Positions 56,909 to 64,000 of a stretch of 64,000 nucleotides of DNA are shown piece after piece. This stretch comes from Streptomyces venezuelae (GTDB lineage: Bacteria > Actinomycetota > Actinomycetes > Streptomycetales > Streptomycetaceae). The translations under genes were made by a program, and so were the position numbers. A model generated the notes under the pieces. It worked only from the letters and a program-made list of their open reading frames with translations. It ran no database searches and was not told where the DNA came from. Location: contig NZ_CP029189.1 in the NCBI RefSeq assembly GCF_008642275.1, positions 186,001 through 250,000 on the forward strand, given 5' to 3'. Each line of letters starts with the position of its first letter. The first letter of the stretch is position 1.

Positions 56909-57028
56909 CGAGGCATCACCTTCACCCTGCCGCGCGCCTGCGGTTCCACCCGCCCGCGCACCGCACATCCACGCATCCACGCATCTGCTCATCCGCTCAT
57001 CCGCTCATCCACGAGAGGGATTTCCGCC

Positions 57029-58393
<1,365 letters not shown>

Positions 58394-58470
58394 CCCTGGG
58401 CGGGGATGCGCCCGAGATCTGCCGCATCCACCACCGCCCACCCAGAACGGCCCTTCCCCCGGGGCCGGTT

Positions 58471-58501
58471 GCCGGAGCCGCGATCCGTTCGCGGCTCCGG
58501 C
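58471..58501. terminator. Strong 12-bp bidirectional hairpin terminator
   Basis: GCCGGAGCCGCG (58471-58482) pairs perfectly with CGCGGCTCCGGC (58490-58501) across seven bases, between the convergent carotenoid oxygenase and CMD genes. Confidence 0.88.
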
Positions 58502-58631
58502 ACACCTTCGTGTCAGCGCGCCGACGCGCAGCCGAGGAGGAAGAGCGCCTCGACGAGGGCCATGGTGCGGATCTCCGAGCCGGTGGGGCGGACCCCGCCG
58601 AGAACGGCGCGCGGGTCCGGGCGGGAACGGA

Positions 58632-58988
58632 TCAGGACTTGTGGCGGCTCTCGGCTTCGGCGGCGGCCATGGCTTCGGCTTCGCTTTCGAGCATCGCTAT
58701 GGCGACGCCGAACGCCTGGGCGATGTGGCCCGCGGCGGACATGACGCGCGCGGTGCCCACGACGGGGGCGATCGCGACGAGCACGTCCTGCAGCTGCTCG
58801 ACGGTGAAGTCGGCCTTGACCGCGGGGCTGATGTGGGCCAGGTAGGAGATGGCCGGGGCGTCCATGGCGACGAGGGCGGCGATCCGGGTGGTGATGAGTG
58901 TCTTCTCGTCCATGCCGCAGTGCTCGATGGAGTCGATGGTCATCGCGGCGAGCGTGTCGAGAACGGGGGCGTCAGACCTGGTGGCCAT
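58632..58988 (-). CDS. Carboxymuconolactone decarboxylase-like (AhpD fold) protein
   Basis: 118 residues from ATG 58988, with AAAGGCGG upstream. MDEKTLITTRIAALVAM, then LAHISPAVKADFTVEQLQDV and the helix VVGTARVMSAAGHIAQ follow the CMD/AhpD fold. The CxxC of peroxidase-type members is absent, so thiol-peroxidase activity is unlikely. The C-terminus is Ala/Glu-rich. It is divergent from the MurG-like gene. Confidence 0.85.
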   Translation of the reverse strand: MATRSDAPVLDTLAAMTIDSIEHCGMDEKTLITTRIAALVAMDAPAISYLAHISPAVKADFTVEQLQDVLVAIAPVVGTARVMSAAGHIAQAFGVAIAMLESEAEAMAAAEAESRHKS

Positions 58989-59228
58989 GGCGGAACCGCC
59001 TTTCGGTGCTGAACTGGGCCGGGACGCGCCGGGCGTGACCGCGGGACCGGGAGCGTACCGGCGGGTTGCCGTTTCAGCGTAGGCGTCCCCCGGAGCCCGC
59101 GCCCGTTGGGCTGTCCGGGCGACGACCGGGTGCCCGGGCGGTGCTCCGGGGGACGCCCGTCGCGGTCCCTTCGCAGGTCCGCACGCCCCGTCGCGGGCGG
59201 CGGGAGGGACGGACAGTAGGGTGGCCGA

Positions 59229-60410
59229 ATGGACGCTTCCTCGCTCTCCCGTCCCTTCCGGCTGCTCGTGACAGGCGGCGGGACCGGCGGTCACACCTAC
59301 CCTGCCCTGACGGCGATCCGGACGTTGCGCAGCCGCCTGGCCGCCGACGGCTGCGCACTCGACGTGCTGTGGATCGGAACCGCGGACGGTCTGGAGGCGC
59401 GGGTCGCCCCGGCGGAGGGCATCGCGTTCAGGACGGTCGCCACGGGGAAGATCCGCAGGTCGGCGAATCCCCTGAAGATGCTCTCGGCGGCCAACGTCAA
59501 GGACATGGCGCGGGTGCCGCTCGGTGTGGCCCAGGCCCGTGCGATCGTCTCCGAGTTCCGGCCGGACGTGGTCCTGGCGACCGGCGGGTACGTGGCCGTC
59601 CCGGCGGGCCTGGCGGCCCGGTTGTGCAAGCGCCCCCTGGTGCTGCACGAGCAGACGGTCCGGCTGGGTCTGGCGAACCGGAAGCTGGCCGGCTCGGCGA
59701 CCCGCATCGCGGTGTCCTCCGAGTCGTCGCTGCCGCTGCTGCCGGCCGAGGTGCGCGACCGGGCGGTCGTCACCGGCAACCCGGTGAGGCCCGAGATCCT
59801 GTCCGGGAACCCCGACAAGGCGTTCCAGGCACTGGACCTGTCCGGGTTCGACCGGCGCCTTCCGACGGTCTACGTCACCGGCGGGGCGCAGGGCGCCCAG
59901 CAGATCAACGGCGTCGTGCGGGAGGTGCTCCCGTGGCTGCTGGGCCACGCGAACGTGATCCACCAGTGCGGCCCGGCCAACGTCGACGGCCTCCGGTCCG
60001 CCGCCGCGGGTCTCGATCCGGCCCTCGCGGGCCGGTACCACCTGACGGGCTTCGTCGGGCCGGAGCTGCCCGACGTGCTGGCGCTCGCCGATGTGGTGGT
60101 GTCCCGGTCCGGGGCGGGGACGCTGGCGGAGCTGACCGCGCTGGGCAAGCCCGCGGTGTTCGTTCCGCTGGCCACCTCGGCCGGCAACGAGCAGGCGCAC
60201 AACGCGCGCCACCTGGCCGACGCGGGCGCTGCGGTGGCCCTGCTCGGTGAGGTCACCGGGCGGACCCTCGCGGAGGCGGTCGGTCCGCTGCTGACCGACG
60301 CCGCCGGGCGCACGGCGATGGCGCAGCGCGCCCGGGCGTACGGGATGCCGGACGCCGCGGACCGGCTGGTGGACGTACTGCTGTCCGCCGCGGCGGAGGC
60401 CTCCGCCTGA
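59229..60410 (+). CDS. MurG-like glycosyltransferase (GT28), second copy
   Basis: 393 residues. The N-terminal GGGTGGHTYPAL and the donor-binding segments YVTGGAQGAQQINGVV and VVSRSGAGTLAELTALGKP match MurG, which transfers GlcNAc to lipid I. It is outside any cell-division cluster, so it is a paralog. The C-terminal RxxAxxxxMPDAADRLVD is kept. It may glycosylate a lipid-linked intermediate other than lipid I, or serve cell-wall remodelling in specialised growth. Confidence 0.9.
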   Translation: MDASSLSRPFRLLVTGGGTGGHTYPALTAIRTLRSRLAADGCALDVLWIGTADGLEARVAPAEGIAFRTVATGKIRRSANPLKMLSAANVKDMARVPLGVAQARAIVSEFRPDVVLATGGYVAVPAGLAARLCKRPLVLHEQTVRLGLANRKLAGSATRIAVSSESSLPLLPAEVRDRAVVTGNPVRPEILSGNPDKAFQALDLSGFDRRLPTVYVTGGAQGAQQINGVVREVLPWLLGHANVIHQCGPANVDGLRSAAAGLDPALAGRYHLTGFVGPELPDVLALADVVVSRSGAGTLAELTALGKPAVFVPLATSAGNEQAHNARHLADAGAAVALLGEVTGRTLAEAVGPLLTDAAGRTAMAQRARAYGMPDAADRLVDVLLSAAAEASA

Positions 60411-60458
60411 CCGGTGCCCCCCGTGCGCGCATCATGGGACGGGTGAGGAGGAGCAACG

Positions 60459-61298
60459 ATGGCCGAGCAGGTGATCGAGGTGGACGGCATCGAGCTGTGC
60501 ACCGAGTCCTTCGGCGATCCCGCCGATCCGCCCGTCCTGCTCGTCATGGGCCTGGGGGCTTCGATGCTCTGGTGGGAGGAGGGCTTCTGCCGGTTGCTCG
60601 CCGCGGGCGGACGTCTCGTGATCCGCTACGACCACCGCGACACCGGCCGGTCGGTCACCTACGGACCGGGCCGGCCCGGGTACACCACGGCGGACCTGGT
60701 CGCCGACGCCGTCCGCGTGCTGCGCGCCCATGAGGTCCCGGCCGCGCACGTCGTGGGCGTGTCGGCGGGAGGGGCCCTCGCGCAGCTGCTGGCGCTCGGT
60801 CACGCCGGCCGCGTGCTCTCCCTCGTGCTGATCAGCACTTCCGCCGCCGTGCCCGGGGACGCCGGACTTCCGCCGCCGACCGAGGAGTTCCTCCGGTTCG
60901 CCTCGGCCTCCCCCGCCGCAGGGGCGGATGGCGACCCGGTGATCGACCACCAGGTCGCCTATGCGCGCGTGCTCGCGGGCGGCCGGCGCCCGTTCGACGA
61001 GGCCGCCGCCCGCGACCTGGTCCGCCGCGACGTCGAGCGGGCGCGCGACTACGGGGCGGCCCGCAACCACGACCGGCTCACGGACGGCGAGGTCCCGCAG
61101 GCTCCGCTGTCCTCGATCTCCGTACCGACGCTGGTGATCCACGGGACCGCGGATCCGATGTTCCCGCTCCGGCACGGAGAGGCGCTCGCGGCAGCGGTTC
61201 CCGGGGGGCGGCTGCTGACCCTGGAGGGTGCCGGGCACGGGGTCGAGCGGGCCGACTGGGCGACCGTCGCCGCCGCGATCCTCGACCACACCGCCTGA
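60459..61298 (+). CDS. Alpha/beta hydrolase (RdmC/esterase-like)
   Basis: 279 residues from ATG 60459 (GAGGAGGAG upstream). The nucleophile elbow GVSAGG gives the catalytic Ser; LLVMGLGASMLWW supplies the oxyanion loop, HGTADPMFP the Asp and GAGHGVE the His. It resembles methyl esterases of the aclacinomycin type and related hydrolases. It lies 49 bp after the MurG-like gene and may be co-transcribed. Confidence 0.9.
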   Translation: MAEQVIEVDGIELCTESFGDPADPPVLLVMGLGASMLWWEEGFCRLLAAGGRLVIRYDHRDTGRSVTYGPGRPGYTTADLVADAVRVLRAHEVPAAHVVGVSAGGALAQLLALGHAGRVLSLVLISTSAAVPGDAGLPPPTEEFLRFASASPAAGADGDPVIDHQVAYARVLAGGRRPFDEAAARDLVRRDVERARDYGAARNHDRLTDGEVPQAPLSSISVPTLVIHGTADPMFPLRHGEALAAAVPGGRLLTLEGAGHGVERADWATVAAAILDHTA

Positions 61299-61305
61299 CG
61301 GGGGA

Positions 61306-62214
61306 CTACCGGGCCGCGCCCGCCGGGGCGGGCCGGGCGGCGAGCTCCCGTACCGCGACCGTCCGGAAGTCGTGCGGCGGGCGGCCGGTGAGGCGGTGGA
61401 CGGTGTCGGTCGTACGGTCCTCCGCCCCTTCGGCGATCGACCGGTCCATCGCGGCCAGCATCGTGGCGAACTCCGGGGGGACGGCGGCGGCCAGGCGCTC
61501 GCGCATGGCCTCGTAGGTGAGGTTCCGGTGGACCACCTGGCGGCCGGTGACCTCGGTGAGGAGTGCCGCGATGTCGTCGTGGCTCAGTGATTCCGGGCCG
61601 GTGAGGACCAGGTCCGTGCCGGGCGCGCGGTCGTCGGTGAGGGCGCGGGCGGCGACGGCGGCGATGTCGTCGGCGTCGACGAACCCGACGCGGCCGGCTC
61701 CGGCCGCGGTCATGATGACGCCTTCGGCACGGATGCTGTCGGCGTGGGCGTGTGTGCCGGTGAAGTTCTGCATGAACCAGGAGGGGCGCAGGACCGCCCA
61801 TTCGCCGAACAGGCCGGGCAGGGCCCGGTGCACCTGTCCGACCGCCGGGCCGCCCTCGGTGATCGCCGAGGAGCTGAGCAGTACGGCGCGGCGTACGCCG
61901 GCGGCTCGGGCCTGGTCGAGGAAGGGCAGCATGACAGCGGCCGGGTCCGGGTCGCCGACGGGCGGTACGAGGTAGACGCGGTCGGCCCCGGCGAGGGCGT
62001 CGCCGAAGCTGGTGGGGTCGTACCAGTCGAAGCGGACCGGCTCGGCGCCGGGGAGCGGGGTGGCCCGGCGGCTGCCGGCCCTGACGCGCCGTCCGGCGGC
62101 GACGAGGTGCGCCGTGGTGCGGCTGCCGGTGGTGCCGGTGGCGCCGATGACGAGGGTGGTGCCGGTCGGGGCGGGCGTGCCGGCGGGGGCGGTCGGGGCG
62201 GAGGTCGCGGTCAT
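61306..62214 (-). CDS. NmrA-like NAD(P)-binding protein
   Basis: 302 residues from ATG 62214. The Rossmann motif GATGTTGSRT lies near residues 24-33. Followed by VRAGSRRATPLPGAEPVRFDW, it fits the NmrA/quinone-reductase-like branch of atypical SDRs. The catalytic Tyr-Lys of true SDRs is absent. It overlaps the upstream NTF2-like gene by ATGA (62211-62214), so they form a coupled pair under the TetR-type operators. Confidence 0.88.
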   Translation of the reverse strand: MTATSAPTAPAGTPAPTGTTLVIGATGTTGSRTTAHLVAAGRRVRAGSRRATPLPGAEPVRFDWYDPTSFGDALAGADRVYLVPPVGDPDPAAVMLPFLDQARAAGVRRAVLLSSSAITEGGPAVGQVHRALPGLFGEWAVLRPSWFMQNFTGTHAHADSIRAEGVIMTAAGAGRVGFVDADDIAAVAARALTDDRAPGTDLVLTGPESLSHDDIAALLTEVTGRQVVHRNLTYEAMRERLAAAVPPEFATMLAAMDRSIAEGAEDRTTDTVHRLTGRPPHDFRTVAVRELAARPAPAGAAR

Positions 62215-62651
62215 CGGGCGCTGCTCCTCGTGGGGTCGGTCATGAAGGCCGCTCCGGGTTCGTGGACGGCAAGGGGGTTCCAGTAGTCGCGGTAGGAGGT
62301 GAACTTCCCGTCCTGGACGGTCACGACGGCGATGTAGGTCATGTCGAAGGGGCTCCCGGTCGCGACGAGCCGGCCCACTCCGCGCATCTCGGCCACGATG
62401 GTGGCCGGGTCGGTGGTCTCGTGGATCCGCAGGCCGGGGAAGTCGTGCAGGTCGATGTGTTCGGGATAGTCCCGCATGTACGCGGCGACGGCCTCCCGCC
62501 CTTCCAGCCGTCCGGGCCAGCCCGGAGGGGCGAAGGGGAACTCCATGACTCTGTGTTCGGCCCACAGGCCGACCCAGGAGGCGATGTCCTTGTCCAGGAG
62601 GTGGCGGAGGCTGCGGCGGTACAGATCCGGGGGCGACAGGGTTTCGGGCAC
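62211..62651 (-). CDS. NTF2-like (SnoaL-type) protein
   Basis: 146 residues from GTG 62651. LYRRSLRHLLDKDIASWVGLW, MEFPFAPPGWPGRLEGREAV and the strand TYIAVVTVQDGKFTSYRDYWNP are typical of SnoaL-like ketosteroid-isomerase-fold proteins. It is the first gene of a pair with the NmrA-like gene and diverges from the TetR gene across two operators. Confidence 0.88.
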   Translation of the reverse strand: MPETLSPPDLYRRSLRHLLDKDIASWVGLWAEHRVMEFPFAPPGWPGRLEGREAVAAYMRDYPEHIDLHDFPGLRIHETTDPATIVAEMRGVGRLVATGSPFDMTYIAVVTVQDGKFTSYRDYWNPLAVHEPGAAFMTDPTRSSAR

Positions 62652-62674
62652 GGCGGTTCTCCGTCCACTACGAT

Positions 62675-62726
62675 ACGGACCGACGGTCCGTTTCTCTTCG
62701 GGGAAAGATACGGACCGCCGGTCCGT
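62675..62726. promoter_or_regulatory. Two TetR operators between divergent genes
   Basis: Two copies of the 17-bp palindrome ACGGACCG-n-CGGTCCGT lie at 62675-62691 (centre a) and 62710-62726 (centre c), 35 bp apart and both preceded by GAT. They fit divergent control of the NTF2/NmrA pair and the TetR gene. Confidence 0.85.
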
Positions 62727-62747
62727 TTCGCAACCGGAGGGAACCCG

Positions 62748-63359
62748 ATGACCGTCGAACGCAAGCCGCGCAAGGACGCGGTCCGCAACCGGGCGGCCGT
62801 CTTCGCCGCCGCCGACACCCTCTTCGCCCACTGCGGCAGTCCCGAGGAGGTGACCATGGCCGACATCGCGGCGGCCGCCGGCGTCGGCAAGGCGACGCTC
62901 TTCCGCGCCTTCGGTGATCGTGACGGACTGATCCGCGCGCTCTACGGGGCACGGCTCGAACCGATCCGGGAAGCGGTCGGGCAGGGCCCGCAGCCGCTGG
63001 GGCCGTCCACGCCGGCGCCCCTGCGCGTACCGGCCCTGCTGGACGCCCTCCTGTGCTTCAAGCTCGACAACCGCCACCTCGCCCTGGCACTGGAGGGCAG
63101 CGGCGCGGACAGCCCCTACCGGACGGAGCACTACGAGCAGTGGCACACCCTGCTCCGGGACCTGCTGCGGCTCGTCCCCGGTTCGGCCGACCCGGAGTTC
63201 TCCGCCCACGCCCTGCTCGCGGCCACCAGGGCCGACCTGGTCGCGTATCTGGCCGGCGAGAAGGGCCTGCCCCGCGAGGAGCTCCGGGCCCAGCTGGCGG
63301 GCTTCACCGCCGCGGTCCTCGGCGCCCGGGCGGAACGAGGGCCGACCGACGGGCCATGA
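62748..63359 (+). CDS. TetR family transcriptional regulator
   Basis: 203 residues from ATG 62748. The HTH is near the N-terminus: AVFAAADTLFAHCGSPEEVT, then MADIAAAAGVGKATLFRAFG. The remainder is the ligand-binding domain. It diverges from the NTF2/NmrA pair; two operator palindromes in between make it an autoregulated repressor of that pair, probably relieved by the substrate of the reductase. Confidence 0.93.
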   Translation: MTVERKPRKDAVRNRAAVFAAADTLFAHCGSPEEVTMADIAAAAGVGKATLFRAFGDRDGLIRALYGARLEPIREAVGQGPQPLGPSTPAPLRVPALLDALLCFKLDNRHLALALEGSGADSPYRTEHYEQWHTLLRDLLRLVPGSADPEFSAHALLAATRADLVAYLAGEKGLPREELRAQLAGFTAAVLGARAERGPTDGP

Positions 63360-63500
63360 CCCCCTGCCCCCGGGGGTACGCGGCGGTGCGCGGGCGGGGC
63401 CGGCGGGCGTACGGCCAGGTCCGGACGGTACGGCCCCAGCGCGAGCCGGGGGACGAGGGCCACCCCCTCGCGGCCGCACGCACCGACCCGGCCCGCGCAC

Positions 63501-63550
63501 CACGGAGCAGGGGTACGGACCGGACGACCGGTCCGTACCCCTGCTCCGTG
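63501..63550. terminator. Exceptional 23-bp perfect hairpin
   Basis: The arms 63501-63523 and 63528-63550 are perfect reverse complements over 23 bp with a four-base loop (ACGA). It lies between the convergent TetR and SHOCT genes and should terminate both. The arms contain ACGGACCG and CGGTCCGT, the half-sites of the operators at 62675-62726, but with a different spacing. Confidence 0.85.
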
Positions 63551-63562
63551 CGGCTCTCGCTC

Positions 63563-63871
63563 TCAGCCCAGCAGCCGGCGCTTCTGCTCGGCGAATTCCG
63601 TCTCGGTCAGCACACCCTGTTCCTTGAGGGTGCTGAGCTGCTTCAGCTGCTCGATCTTGGTCGTCATGTCGTCGGCCGGCGGTGCCGCAGGAGGCGGGGG
63701 CGGCGCCGCTGCCGCCTGCTGCTGGGCCAGCTGCTGTTGCTGGGCCTGCTGTTGCTGGGCTTCCTGCTGCGCCCATCGCCCGCCCTGGCGGCGGGACACA
63801 CGGTTGGACACCGCGGTGGCGGTGCCCGCGATGACGGCGGTGCGGGCGACCCCGCGAAGGAGTCCGGGCAT
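63563..63871 (-). CDS. SHOCT-domain protein
   Basis: 102 residues from ATG 63871, preferred over ATG 63880 because GGAGATGAG fits it as ribosome-binding site. The N-terminus is a hydrophobic/basic segment (LLRGVARTAVIAGTATAVSN), then a long Gln-rich coiled-coil-like stretch, a Pro/Ala run, and the C-terminal SHOCT motif (LKQLSTLKEQGVLTETEFAEQK). SHOCT domains are short oligomerisation or nucleic-acid-linked modules. It is co-directional with the next gene. Confidence 0.88.
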   Translation of the reverse strand: MPGLLRGVARTAVIAGTATAVSNRVSRRQGGRWAQQEAQQQQAQQQQLAQQQAAAAPPPPPAAPPADDMTTKIEQLKQLSTLKEQGVLTETEFAEQKRRLLG

Positions 63872-63899
63872 GGGGCTCATCTCCAGGCTGTGGGGGGCT

Positions 63900-64000
63900 T
63901 CACTCTCCGGCGGGCGGGTCCTCCAGGGCGTCCAGCGACGCCAGGAGGGCCTGCACGGGAATCCGTCCGGCGGCGACGAGCTGCGCTCCGCCGCGTCGCA
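63900..64000 (-). CDS. DUF6325-like protein, C-terminal part
   Basis: The 3' end of a gene whose start lies beyond the window. The last 33 residues in frame (GGAQLVAAGRIPVQALLASL, then DALEDPP) fit the conserved C-terminus of DUF6325-type proteins, which commonly accompany SHOCT genes in Streptomyces. The stop is TGA at 63900-63902, 20 bases before the SHOCT start. Confidence 0.6.
   Translation of the reverse strand, partial: RRGGAQLVAAGRIPVQALLASLDALEDPPAGE

Overview
The window is high-GC actinobacterial chromosome, almost certainly Streptomyces. The evidence is strong third-position G/C bias, GTG and TTG starts, rare TTA codons, a transmembrane PASTA-less Ser/Thr kinase, Imm49, DUF6325/SHOCT and HPP-type proteins, Tat signals, and two cytochromes P450. 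No rRNA, tRNA, transposase, integrase or CRISPR array was seen. Gene content is accessory, as in a chromosome arm: many single genes with local regulators, several decayed genes and several recent duplications.

Layout. 1-9.5 kb: the end of a Tat molybdo-oxidoreductase, a P450, an EF-hand protein, a Ser/Thr kinase, an orphan Imm49 protein, a siderophore-type acyltransferase behind a probable iron box, a deoxynucleoside kinase, and a methyltransferase convergent with an AraC regulator. 9.5-20.4 kb: HEAT-repeat and LRV-repeat proteins, a Cys-rich C3H repeat protein, a decayed reductase, a nucleoside hydrolase, an ArsR-MFS pair, and a small overlapping gene pair that looks like a toxin-antitoxin unit. 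20.4-25 kb: a membrane protein, a DHA2 drug exporter, and a secreted protein made of three nearly identical 336-bp repeats. 25-32 kb: a lipase-like hydrolase, then a translationally coupled xanthine dehydrogenase operon (xdhA-xdhB-xdhC). 32-40 kb: secreted and membrane proteins, a TetR-SDR pair around a perfect palindrome, a Tat-exported PHP phosphoesterase with a propeller, a truncated alanyl-tRNA synthetase with an Ala-rich upstream peptide, and cutA.

40.4-47.4 kb holds the most striking locus. An LCAT-like serine lipase overlaps by ATGA with an 1833-residue protein that combines a transglutaminase-like N-terminus, a STAND-type P-loop NTPase, and 16 almost identical 46-residue TPRs. Both genes carry a TTA codon, so both may depend on bldA. 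The architecture matches the NTPase-centred conflict (defence) systems known from multicellular bacteria.

47.4-58.4 kb: a ClC antiporter coupled to a DHFR-like reductase, an HPP membrane protein, and a co-directional set (P450, NTF2-like, ATPase regulator, DHA2 exporter, SRPBCC, carotenoid oxygenase). The exporter is a mosaic near-copy of the one at 21.5-23.0 kb in opposite orientation, and both share a promoter with 10-bp-spaced direct repeats. 58.6-64 kb: a CMD protein, a second MurG-like glycosyltransferase, an alpha/beta hydrolase, an NmrA/NTF2 pair divergent from a TetR regulator with two operators, and SHOCT and DUF6325 genes flanked by a 23-bp-stem hairpin.
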